A DNA stretch of 14,567 bases from an uncultured Bacteroidales bacterium (GTDB taxonomy: Bacteria > Bacteroidota > Bacteroidia > Bacteroidales > UBA3663), in the NCBI GenBank assembly GCA_937899265.1, contig CALBPV010000014.1, positions 1 through 14,567 on the forward strand, written 5' to 3'. Each line of letters starts with the position of its first letter. Positions within the stretch are counted from its first letter, which is position 1. The notes beneath the pieces were generated by a model. It worked only from the letters and a program-made list of their open reading frames with translations. It ran no database searches and was not told the DNA's origin. This document shows, in pieces, positions 1 through 7,822 of this stretch. The position numbers and the translations under genes are program-made.

Positions 1-10
1 AATTCAGAAA

Positions 11-37
11 ATCCGTTCAATCCGTCCAATCTGTAGA
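11..37. repeat. Three tandem 9-bp units
   Basis: Three adjacent nonamers: ATCCGTTCA, ATCCGTCCA and ATCTGTAGA. The first two differ at one base and the third has decayed. The repeat lies in AT-rich non-coding DNA at the window edge, so it may be the end of a longer intergenic repeat. No function can be read from it. Confidence 0.45.
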
Positions 38-125
38 GAAATTCTCCAATTCTCCCCTGTTTTCCGCGCTTACTTGGCCTAAAAATTAAATTATCCTAAA
101 AATCAGACGGTTTCGTGTTCAAAAG

Positions 126-156
126 TTGCAAATATGGGTGTCCCATGCTATCTTTG
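126..156 (+). promoter_or_regulatory. Bacteroidetes-type promoter, plus strand
   Basis: TTG at 126-128 is followed after 20 nt by TATCTTTG at 149-156, a full match to the Bacteroidetes -7 consensus TAnnTTTG with the expected spacing to the -33 element. The spacer contains the inverted repeat ATGGG-TGT-CCCAT (134-146), which could be an operator. Transcription would start near 160-163, at or beside the ATG at 161, so any mRNA would be nearly leaderless. It is the only plus-strand promoter I could pick out, and no real gene follows it. Confidence 0.4.
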
Positions 157-160
157 CACC

Positions 161-205
161 ATGTTTATACGCAAGAAATCCAACCTCGTCAAGGGTGATG
201 CCTGA
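161..205 (+). other. 14-codon reading frame, possible relic of a transposase gene start
   Basis: ATG at 161 sits directly after a good promoter and opens a frame for MFIRKKSNLVKGDA, ending at TGA 203-205. From memory, the first residues resemble the amino terminus of IS4/IS1634-type transposases (MF-V/I-R-K-K-x-N). If so, this is the promoter and first codons of a mostly deleted insertion sequence. The match is short and could be chance. A leader peptide is an alternative. From 206 to 255 I see nothing except GGTGTCCCA at 213-221, a direct repeat of 137-145. Confidence 0.2.
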
Positions 206-255
206 AATTTCTGGTGTCCCAATGTCGAAAACAGGAAAAATATAAACACAGCGAC

Positions 256-290
256 AAAAAAAACGCACCCGAGACGGATGCGTTTTTTTT
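256..290 (-). terminator. Intrinsic terminator after the GH3 gene (probably bidirectional)
   Basis: Read on the minus strand, the stem ACGCATCCG/CGGGTGCGT has a three-base TCT loop and one U-G wobble. It is followed by eight T residues and preceded by eight A residues. It starts about 13 nt past the GH3 stop codon, so it should end the aspA-GH3 transcript. On the plus strand the same stem (with a C-A mismatch) is also followed by eight T residues, so it may also stop transcription from the promoter at 126-156. Confidence 0.9.
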
Positions 291-303
291 ATGGATTGGG
301 GAT

Positions 304-2604
304 TTATTGTAACGTCAGATTCACGACTTGGGTACCTATCTGGGCGCGGAAATCGCCGGGTTCGAGCGTCCAGTCGCCCTTGGCATTGACAAACGAGAGG
401 TCGGAGGCAGCGATTGTGAGAGTCACAATCTTCGTTTCGCCGGGAGCAAGAGCCACCTTCCGGAATGCACGCAGGCGACGGTTGTCGGGAACCAACGAAG
501 CCACCAAATCGCTTGTGAAGAGCATGACGGCCTCCTTGCCGGCCACATCGCCTGTATTGGTCACATTGACCGAGAAGGACAGGCTGTCGGAAGCCGAGAA
601 CTGCGGCTTGTCCACCTTCAAATCGCTGTAGCTGAAGGTAGTATAGCTCAGTCCGAATCCGAAGGGCCACTGAACCTTCACGTCTGCGCTGTAATCGTAT
701 GCTCCTTCCATTGTAGCCGTACGCTCAGATGCCTTGTAGTCGTAGGTGCTCAGGCTGTTGATGTGGCGGGGATAGGTGAACGGCAGTTTGGCCGAGAAAT
801 TGGCATCGCCGGCCAGAAGATTGGCCAACGCATCTCCGCCGTAGTTGCCGGGCAGCATCACATCGACCACAGCGCGGACGAGAGGTTCGATGTCATTGAC
901 GAGGCGCGGACGTCCCTCATTGAGGATGAGCACAATGGGTTTGCCTGTTGTGGAGAGCGCCTTCACCAAATCTTTCTGATTGGCGGAGAGGTTCAAGTCG
1001 TCCAAATTGCCCGGGGTTTCGCAATAGGAGTTTTCACCTACGCAGGCCACAATGACATCGACGTTGCCGGCAGCGGCTACAGCCTGTCGGATTGAGGGGG
1101 CGTTCTCCTCCCACCAGGCACCTCCCGATTTATAGGTTACACCGGGTTCGTACTTTACATTGGAGGCTCCGAACTTCTGCTGCAAAGCTTCGAAGATTGT
1201 GTTGTATTCTCCGGCATAGCGGTCGGCATCGCCCTGCCAGGTGTAGCTCCAGCCGCCGTTGAGCGTACGCATCGAATTGGCATTGGGGCCGGTGACGAGA
1301 ATTCTGGTTCCCTGCTTCAAGGGGAGCAGGCTGTTTTCGTTCTTCAGGAGCACCTCGCTCTCTTCGGCTCCCCTCAGTGCGAACTCTGCAAATCCTGCAG
1401 AACCGAAGTTGGGGTAATCTTGAGCCAAAGTCATCGGCGTGTCGAACAGTCCGAGGCGGTATTTCACTCTCAGGATGCGGCGTACAGCATCATCGACACG
1501 CGACTGAGGCACTTTGCCTTCGAGGACGAGTTCTTTGAGTAGCGTGCAGAAGTCGGCATTATAAGGCTCCATACACATATCTATGCCGGCATTGATGGCC
1601 ATACAGATGGCTTCTTTCTTGTCGCGGGCCACCTTTTCGCGTTTCCAAAGGTTGTTGATATCGGCCCAGTCGGTCACTATCATACCGTCCCAGTTCAACC
1701 CTTCCTTGAGCCATTCGGTGAGAAATTCGTGACTGGCATGAACGGGTGTTCCGTTTACAGAGCCCGAATTGACCATCACCGTCAAGGCACCGCCGGAGAG
1801 AATGGCGGCCTTGAAGGGTGCGAAGTGTTTCTCCTTGAGGTCGGCAGGCGAAATGAAGGCGGGAGTGCGGTCTTTGCCGCTGAAGGGCAGACCGTAGCCG
1901 AGATAGTGCTTGATGGAGACTGCAATGTGGTTGCAATCCACATGATTGGGGTCGTCGCCCTGCATGCCGCGTGTAGCGGCCACGCCCATGACGGCATTCA
2001 TGAGGGCATCCTCGCCGTAGTTTTCCCAGAATCGGGGCCAACGCGGGTCGCGTGCCAGGTCGAGCGTGGGACAATAGGTCCAGGGACCGCCGCAGGCGCG
2101 TGTCTCGTATGCTGTAATTTCACCGGCCCGGAAGGCTATCTGCGGGTCGAATGTAGCGGCTACGTTGATGTTCTGGGGGAAGAAAGTGGCTCCGAGCGTA
2201 TAGCTGGCACCGTGATTCTGGTCGATGCCATAGAGCGTGGGGATGCCTATTCGCTCCATGCTGATGCGCTGCACTTCGCCTATCACCTCGTTCCAGTCTT
2301 CGGGAGAGAGGGCGTGGCCGGGACAGTTGAGCACAGACCCCACCTGATACTTCACCAGGAGCGTGTCCGTTTTGGCCGGGTCGAGACGGAACTTGCCGTC
2401 GTTGTCCCAGCCGCCGAGACCGTCGATTTGGAGTTCGAGCATCTGCCCTACTTTTTGGTCGAGTGTCATAGAGCTCAAAGTTTTTTCGACACGTGCCTCG
2501 AGGTCGGCATCTGAGGGAATGGCCGGTTTGCGGTTCGGGGTTTCCGAGGAACCGCAGGCCGAGAGAAGGATGGCTGCCGCAGCAGCATAAAGCATTTTTT
2601 TCAT
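304..2604 (-). CDS. Glycoside hydrolase family 3 beta-glucosidase-type lipoprotein
   Basis: This 766-aa protein is the usual length for a three-domain GH3 enzyme, a family that removes beta-linked glucose or similar sugars from the non-reducing ends of oligosaccharides. The signal peptide ends in the lipobox LSAC (Cys17), so it is probably a lipoprotein facing the periplasm or cell surface. The (beta/alpha)8 domain spans about 35-390 and holds RDPRWPRFWENYGED (185-199), Lys232-His233 and the nucleophile motif VTDW (Asp312). An alpha/beta sandwich follows (410-655); its VGEN...CET stretch (522-530) should supply the acid/base Glu (524 or 529). GFGLSY (649-654) leads into a fibronectin III-like domain (660-760). 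The exact substrate (glucoside, xyloside or other) cannot be read from sequence. The start codon overlaps the aspA stop (TAATG), implying translational coupling. No promoter is visible between the two genes. Confidence 0.92.
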   Translation of the reverse strand: MKKMLYAAAAAILLSACGSSETPNRKPAIPSDADLEARVEKTLSSMTLDQKVGQMLELQIDGLGGWDNDGKFRLDPAKTDTLLVKYQVGSVLNCPGHALSPEDWNEVIGEVQRISMERIGIPTLYGIDQNHGASYTLGATFFPQNINVAATFDPQIAFRAGEITAYETRACGGPWTYCPTLDLARDPRWPRFWENYGEDALMNAVMGVAATRGMQGDDPNHVDCNHIAVSIKHYLGYGLPFSGKDRTPAFISPADLKEKHFAPFKAAILSGGALTVMVNSGSVNGTPVHASHEFLTEWLKEGLNWDGMIVTDWADINNLWKREKVARDKKEAICMAINAGIDMCMEPYNADFCTLLKELVLEGKVPQSRVDDAVRRILRVKYRLGLFDTPMTLAQDYPNFGSAGFAEFALRGAEESEVLLKNENSLLPLKQGTRILVTGPNANSMRTLNGGWSYTWQGDADRYAGEYNTIFEALQQKFGASNVKYEPGVTYKSGGAWWEENAPSIRQAVAAAGNVDVIVACVGENSYCETPGNLDDLNLSANQKDLVKALSTTGKPIVLILNEGRPRLVNDIEPLVRAVVDVMLPGNYGGDALANLLAGDANFSAKLPFTYPRHINSLSTYDYKASERTATMEGAYDYSADVKVQWPFGFGLSYTTFSYSDLKVDKPQFSASDSLSFSVNVTNTGDVAGKEAVMLFTSDLVASLVPDNRRLRAFRKVALAPGETKIVTLTIAASDLSFVNAKGDWTLEPGDFRAQIGTQVVNLTLQ

Positions 2605-4070
2605 TAATGGTCGATTCTGATATTCAGAGCAACGGGCTCAATCATATTCTCGGGCTTGAGAATGATGTCGAGTTGCTCTTTGGTGAGTAGTTTGTGTTCG
2701 ATGACGAGTTCATAGACACCTTTGCCCGTTTCGAGTGCCTCTTTGGCAATCTGGGTGGCGTTGACATACCCGATGACGGGATCGAGCGCGGTCACGATGC
2801 CGATGGAATCGTGGACATACTTGAGACAGCGGTCCACATTGGCTGTGATGCCGTCCACACAACGTGTGCGAAGGGTGTCCATACCGTTCATCAGCAAGTC
2901 GGCCGAAGCGAAGCAGCATTGGGCCATCACGGGTTCCATCGCGTTGAGCTCCATCTGGGCAGCTTGGTTACACATGGCCACACAGAGGTCGTTGCCTATC
3001 ACCTTGTAGGCCACTTGGTTGCAGACTTCGGGGATGACGGGGTTGACCTTGCCGGGCATAATCGTCGAGCCGGGAGCCATTGCGGGCAGGTTGATTTCGT
3101 TCAGGCCGCAGCGCGGTCCCGAGGAGAGGGTACGGAGGTCGTTGCATACCTTGTTGAGTTTCTCGGCCACCAAACGCATAGCCGACGAGTAGTTGGCCAT
3201 GCAGGAAGTGTCGCTCGTGGCGCCCACGAGATGGTCGGCCAAACGGAATTGGAAACCCGTAATCTCACGGATGGCCTTGACTGCCCGGGCGGCATAACCC
3301 GGCTTCGAGCAGATGCCTGTACCGATGGCAGTAGCTCCCATGTTGACGGTGAGAAAATCTTCGGCAGCATGGTCGAGGTGGATGAGTTCATTCTCGAGAA
3401 TGTAGGCAAAGCCTCCGAAAGTCTGCCCTAAGGTCATGGGCACGGCATCCTGCAGCTGTGTGCGCCCCATCTTGAGAACATCGGCAAACTCGTCGGCTTT
3501 GTTGCGGAGACTCTCAATGAGGTCGATAAGATGTTCGCGGAGTTCGAGATGAGTGTAGTACAAACCCACATGGATGAAGGTGGGATAGGCATCGTTGGTA
3601 CTCTGGGAAGCGTTCACCACATCGTGAGGGCGGCAATATTTGTACTCGCCTTTTTTGTGGCCCATCTTCTCGAGTGCGATATTTGCAATGACCTCGTTGG
3701 CATTCATGTTGGTCGATGTTCCGGCTCCGCCCTGAATCATATCGACCACGAACTGGTCTCTGTACTTGCCGGCCATAATCTCGCGACAGGCGAAGGCGAC
3801 GGCTTCATACTGCTCGGAGGTAATCATCCCCAACTTGTAGTTGGCCATTGCAGCCCCGAGTTTGGTGACTGCAATACCCTTGATGAAACGCGGATATTGG
3901 GCGAGCGTTGTTTTGGAGATCTGATAGTTTTCGATACCTCGCAGTGTCTGTACGCCATAGTAGGCATCGGCCGGAACTTCGCGTGAGCCGATAAGGTCGG
4001 TTTCTGTACGTGTTTTCTTTTCAGCCTCTGTTTCGGGCTGTTTTCTGAGTGCTTTTTCTTCGTTAGACAT
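2604..4070 (-). CDS. aspA: Aspartate ammonia-lyase (aspartase)
   Basis: Aspartase converts L-aspartate reversibly to fumarate and ammonia in the cytoplasm. In anaerobic Bacteroidales this feeds fumarate to the respiratory reductase. The 488-aa product has the superfamily blocks in order: TSTNMNANEV (118-127), SQSTNDAYP (155-163) and the signature GSTIMPGKVNP (334-344), whose loop carries the catalytic Ser. The flanking text (REVPADAYYGV, CGLNEINLP, VIGND, NGITAN-like DGITAN, SIGIVTALDP) follows E. coli AspA closely, favouring aspartase over class II fumarase. An N-terminal tail of about 20 mostly charged residues precedes the conserved DLIGSREVPADAYYG. The start is supported by AAAGAGGA 6 nt upstream. 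The gene lies 26 nt after the terminator of the upstream operon and overlaps the GH3 start by one base. Confidence 0.95.
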   Translation of the reverse strand: MSNEEKALRKQPETEAEKKTRTETDLIGSREVPADAYYGVQTLRGIENYQISKTTLAQYPRFIKGIAVTKLGAAMANYKLGMITSEQYEAVAFACREIMAGKYRDQFVVDMIQGGAGTSTNMNANEVIANIALEKMGHKKGEYKYCRPHDVVNASQSTNDAYPTFIHVGLYYTHLELREHLIDLIESLRNKADEFADVLKMGRTQLQDAVPMTLGQTFGGFAYILENELIHLDHAAEDFLTVNMGATAIGTGICSKPGYAARAVKAIREITGFQFRLADHLVGATSDTSCMANYSSAMRLVAEKLNKVCNDLRTLSSGPRCGLNEINLPAMAPGSTIMPGKVNPVIPEVCNQVAYKVIGNDLCVAMCNQAAQMELNAMEPVMAQCCFASADLLMNGMDTLRTRCVDGITANVDRCLKYVHDSIGIVTALDPVIGYVNATQIAKEALETGKGVYELVIEHKLLTKEQLDIILKPENMIEPVALNIRIDH

Positions 4071-4076
4071 AATGTA

Positions 4077-4084
4077 TCCTCTTT
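4077..4084 (-). promoter_or_regulatory. Shine-Dalgarno site for aspA
   Basis: AAAGAGGA, read on the minus strand, ends 6 nt before the aspA ATG. It is the only clear Shine-Dalgarno match in the window, where other starts have A/T-rich leaders. It supports the chosen start. Confidence 0.6.
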
Positions 4085-4096
4085 AAATTTATAGAT

Positions 4097-4128
4097 AAAA
4101 ACGTGGCTCCGGAAAACCGGAGCACACG
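4097..4128 (-). terminator. Intrinsic terminator closing the four-gene envelope operon
   Basis: Minus strand: CGTG, a bulged T, then GCTCCGG, loop TTTT, CCGGAGC and CACG, followed by five T residues. This gives an 11-bp GC-rich stem with a single bulge, starting 23 nt after the stop codon of the 1218-aa gene. It separates the operon from aspA. Confidence 0.88.
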
Positions 4129-4151
4129 TATGTGGTTCAGAAACGGGGGAA

Positions 4152-7100
4152 TCAGAAATTGTAGTGGAGTCCGAGGTCGAATGAAACGGGCATGAAGAGC
4201 TGTGAATCGGTCTCGCCGGCATCGTTGTAGGGTACGTCGTACTTGAAGGTCGAAACACGGGTGCCGAGAGAAATTCCCACAGGTGCCGTTCCGTGATTGC
4301 GCCAGCGCAAATCGAGACCCAAGGCAGGACCGACGGTGAACTTCTTTTCGCCGGTAGAATGTCCGTTGCCGCGATAACCCTCGCCGTTACGCCAGCGATA
4401 TTCGCGATAATCCGTTCCGCGGGCATCGGTGAAATCGTCCCATGCCCACTCGGCCGTGAACATACCTGCAGTCACGCCAATCAAACCGACCAACTGGAAA
4501 GGTTTGCGACGCCAATCGGGATTCATGCAGGCCGTGAGGTCGGCCGTAAAGTCGAGACGTCCGCCGTAGAGTTCCTGTTTCTTGCTGAACATCTTGAAGT
4601 TGTAAATCAGGCCTGTGGCTTCCGTGCCGATGAAGTCGTTCCACCAACGTCCGTAGGTGAGTTCGGCGCCGATGCCTCCGCCCTCCTTGAAGAAGCGGTC
4701 CTGATAAACCATAGGCTGGACGATGAGCTTGGCTGCGATGTAGTTCTTGTCTGGCTGCTCCACCCACTTGTAGGAGCGCTTGTAGGGATTGAGCTCTATC
4801 TGCAACCCGACGGTGGTGAAGAAGTTCATGTTCTCGTCCAAATCGTCGGGCTCCCAAGTGGTCATCCGGTTGTCCTTGAAGAGGTAAGTGAGGCGAGGCT
4901 CAACATACCAGGAGAGTCCGTTGGCAATGTGACCCGTCGCATGTGCGCCGAGGTTGAAGCCGGGGTATATCTTGAGAGTGCTTCCGTCGCCGGTACGCGA
5001 CAAATCCTGGAGGCTGGTCATGCCCAACTCGACACCTCCCAAAAGCTGGAAGTCCACGTAACGCTGCGGATCGACACCCCAAACGCGGTTGGAGAGATGA
5101 TAGGTATAGTCGAGGCCGAGAGAGGAATAATGGTCCATATTCATCTGGCCGTTGGCGTTGGCCACATTCAGCATGGGGCTGTCGGTGAAGGTGAGACCCA
5201 ACCGGAGACCGTGTATGGCCGAAATATTGTTGCCGGCAAAGAATTCGAACGAACCGACATGGCCATCCATCATGCCCATACCGCCGCCGAAGTACCAGCG
5301 GTTGCGGACTCTCGAAGTGAGGTCGCTGCGCTTGCGGTAGTAAAGGTCGTACTGTGCACCCAAGGATGCGGTCATCACGATGTTGGGGTCGTTGACGTTG
5401 AGTATCTGGGCACGTGTTTCGGCCACAATCCAACCGTTGCCGGTGATGCGATACTGAAGCTGACCTGCGCCCGTGATGCCGAAGAGGAAATGTTTGCTTC
5501 CGTCTTCGATGAGTTTCGACTCAGGCAGGAAACGTCCGGCTTCGAGACCGGCCATTGTGACAATGTTCCATCGCGAACGTTCCAATTTGGGTGAGAAGGA
5601 GCGCAGGAGGTCATAGAAAGCTTCGGCTCTCAGTCCCCAGAACTGCATGGTTGTCTGATCCTGCTGCTCGGAGCCTACGCCTTCTTTCACCTTGAATTCC
5701 TGGGCAAAGAGCGAACCCCGGAAACCCCAAACGGGATCCATGTGGCGACCGAATGCCAGCTCCATATTCATGTGTTTGAGGCCGTGCCCCTCGTCGCCGG
5801 ACGAGAAGACACTCTTGAGAGTGGAGATGTTCTCGCTCTTCTTCATATTGTAGCTCAAGAGCTGGGCTCCGCCCAAGGCCTGGAAGAACCAGCGCGAACG
5901 GTCGAGCCAAGCAGGAGCATGACGTTTGATGAAGGTGTATCGGGCACCGGCACCGAGATTCCAGCGTCCGTGGTACTCTTCGATACGATAGAGCCACTGA
6001 TAGTAAGGCTCAAGATAGATGTTCCAATTGGGCGACAGGCGATGGGAAAGCTGCACGCCTGCCTCGTAACCCATATCGAACTGTTCCATTCCCTCGTAGG
6101 CAAAAACCATACCGCCCAAGAGGTTGAGGTCGAAATGGCGCTCGGGATTGACACCCATCCATGAGTTGGTGATATTGTAAACGTAATTGAACGAAAGCAT
6201 GGGCATAATCTTGGTAGCTTCCTTCACGGGCGTTGCCTCATACCATTTGTACCTCTGTCCGTTCTCATCGTAGGAATAACGTTCCTCGAGGTTGTAGCCC
6301 ACGATGGAATCAATCTCGGCCTGATTCATAGACTGCAATTCGAGACGGACGCGGAGAGCCGACGAGTTGGAGAAATGACGACCCACAGCGAAGGAGAATC
6401 CTCCGTTGGTGAGTTTGTGGTTGGGGTTGCTTGTCGAGAGGCGCTGCGCCTTGCCTGCAAACTCTATCCACCAGGTGTCCCGAAGGTCCTGTCCTATGCG
6501 CTTGGGCGTTCGTTTGCCGGTAAAACGGGAGAAATTGGTGTGGAAGGCCTCGACACCGAGATTGAAGTTTGAGGTATTCTCATTCCCTTCGAGCGATTCT
6601 CCGGCGAGATTGCGCGACGATTCTTTGTCAAATTTGGTTTTGGCCAATGTATAACGGCCTTCGAGATAGAGCGCTGTCCAGGGAGACAGATAGTACTTGA
6701 GACGGCCGGCGAGGGTGGGACCCACATAAAAAGCTTTGTCCACCTCGATGTTGCCGTATTTGTCGGTCGCACCGAACAAATCGTCAAGCATGATTCTTCC
6801 GGCTTCGGCACCTGCACTGATGTCGAAATCCCAAAGGCCTGTCGAAGGTTTTCCCGAGAACAGAGCGACAGGATTGATGAGCACTTCGGCACGTCCGCCC
6901 TGCATGCGGAAGTTGTCGTGGGCACCGATGCCCACGCCGAAGACGGTGTTCATCCATTTGCCGACACTGATATCGATGTTAGGCAAGGTTTTTCCGTCCA
7001 CAAAGGAGAACCCTCCGCCCACGCGGGCAAAAAGATTGTCGATGATTTTGAATCCTTTGCTGTCTCTTTCCGACTCGTTCACTCGGTAGAGGGAATTGGT

Positions 7101-7808
7101 GAGACGTACGTTTGCGCCCATCATGAGGTTGAACGTAGTAGCCATATCCTTGTCGTTGGCAGTTACGGGTTTGTCTTCGTTGGGGTCGAAATCCACATAT
7201 CCGCCGTATTCCTTGCCGGCCATACGCATTTGGGCCTCGGTGAAGAGAGAAATGCGGGGTGAGATGACATAGCGGTACTGCATGCCCAACCAACCGCCGA
7301 GGTAGTTCTCGCCGTCGCCGAAATCCTGTGTGAAGTCGGTCTTGCCGTAGAAGAAGCCCAACGAGGTCAAAGCGTGATGGCGACGCGAAAGGTCGTAGCC
7401 GGCAAAGTAATTGGTGGCATTCCACAACCAGCCCACATTGAGCTGATAGCGGTTGAAGCGGTAGGCTTCGTACTGCTCCTGCATCGAGGGCGCACTGAAA
7501 TCAAAGCCCACGCGCAGGGCATGCGTTCTGGAAAGTTCCTTGGTCAGGCCGAATCCCAGGCTCACCGGGTCCCAACTGTAGGAACGTCCGGAGAAGGGCA
7601 CCGCCAACACATCGGGATTCCAATAGAGCGAAACCTCCAGGTTGGAGAGCGGCTTGTTGCGGAAGGCGTCTTTATGAGGCTTTCGATAGAGGCGCATGAG
7701 GAGATTGTCGGCCACATTGAAATGGCTGACCGAATCAGAGTCGGCACCGAAGGCTGCCGTACACAGGCTCAGAAGGAGCGTCAATATCGTATATTTGCGT
7801 TTCATCAT
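4152..7808 (-). CDS. Exported protein of six tandem beta-barrel-like units
   Basis: I do not recognise a named family. The 1218-aa product has a signal peptide (MMKRKYTILTLLLSLCTAAF, cleavage near residues 21-22) and ends in Phe (HYNF), typical of outer-membrane barrels. Alternating aromatic/hydrophobic strands with short polar turns run throughout. I see six related units of about 185-200 residues, starting near 54, 256, 445, 637, 836 and 1021. Most show a paired aromatic or Trp start, a Gly-rich strand, a mid-unit LLGG/SAGAE/LEAG strand, an LSPxW...YLEP-like hairpin and a closing G-aromatic strand. Best pairs are MGVNPERHFDLNLLGG (551-566) with WGVDPQRYVDFQLLGG (910-925), and LSPWTALYLEGRY (375-387) with LSPNWNIYLEPYY (591-603). 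Two ATG codons are adjacent, at 7808 and 7805; the first was chosen. It is the last gene of the operon, 14 nt after its neighbour. It may form a chain of small barrels or one very large barrel. Confidence 0.85.
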   Translation of the reverse strand: MMKRKYTILTLLLSLCTAAFGADSDSVSHFNVADNLLMRLYRKPHKDAFRNKPLSNLEVSLYWNPDVLAVPFSGRSYSWDPVSLGFGLTKELSRTHALRVGFDFSAPSMQEQYEAYRFNRYQLNVGWLWNATNYFAGYDLSRRHHALTSLGFFYGKTDFTQDFGDGENYLGGWLGMQYRYVISPRISLFTEAQMRMAGKEYGGYVDFDPNEDKPVTANDKDMATTFNLMMGANVRLTNSLYRVNESERDSKGFKIIDNLFARVGGGFSFVDGKTLPNIDISVGKWMNTVFGVGIGAHDNFRMQGGRAEVLINPVALFSGKPSTGLWDFDISAGAEAGRIMLDDLFGATDKYGNIEVDKAFYVGPTLAGRLKYYLSPWTALYLEGRYTLAKTKFDKESSRNLAGESLEGNENTSNFNLGVEAFHTNFSRFTGKRTPKRIGQDLRDTWWIEFAGKAQRLSTSNPNHKLTNGGFSFAVGRHFSNSSALRVRLELQSMNQAEIDSIVGYNLEERYSYDENGQRYKWYEATPVKEATKIMPMLSFNYVYNITNSWMGVNPERHFDLNLLGGMVFAYEGMEQFDMGYEAGVQLSHRLSPNWNIYLEPYYQWLYRIEEYHGRWNLGAGARYTFIKRHAPAWLDRSRWFFQALGGAQLLSYNMKKSENISTLKSVFSSGDEGHGLKHMNMELAFGRHMDPVWGFRGSLFAQEFKVKEGVGSEQQDQTTMQFWGLRAEAFYDLLRSFSPKLERSRWNIVTMAGLEAGRFLPESKLIEDGSKHFLFGITGAGQLQYRITGNGWIVAETRAQILNVNDPNIVMTASLGAQYDLYYRKRSDLTSRVRNRWYFGGGMGMMDGHVGSFEFFAGNNISAIHGLRLGLTFTDSPMLNVANANGQMNMDHYSSLGLDYTYHLSNRVWGVDPQRYVDFQLLGGVELGMTSLQDLSRTGDGSTLKIYPGFNLGAHATGHIANGLSWYVEPRLTYLFKDNRMTTWEPDDLDENMNFFTTVGLQIELNPYKRSYKWVEQPDKNYIAAKLIVQPMVYQDRFFKEGGGIGAELTYGRWWNDFIGTEATGLIYNFKMFSKKQELYGGRLDFTADLTACMNPDWRRKPFQLVGLIGVTAGMFTAEWAWDDFTDARGTDYREYRWRNGEGYRGNGHSTGEKKFTVGPALGLDLRWRNHGTAPVGISLGTRVSTFKYDVPYNDAGETDSQLFMPVSFDLGLHYNF

Positions 7809-7822
7809 AGTCCCGTCTTTCC

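Noticed and set aside
119..670. Minus-strand frame overlapping the end of the GH3 gene
   Set aside because: It runs through the GH3 C-terminal domain in another frame, then through the terminator at 256-290. The GH3 frame has clear family motifs to its end.
2604..4070. Class II fumarase instead of aspartase
   Set aside because: The superfamily signature is shared, but the sequence around ADAYYGVQTLRGIENY, VIGND and SIGIVTALDP follows aspartases much more closely.
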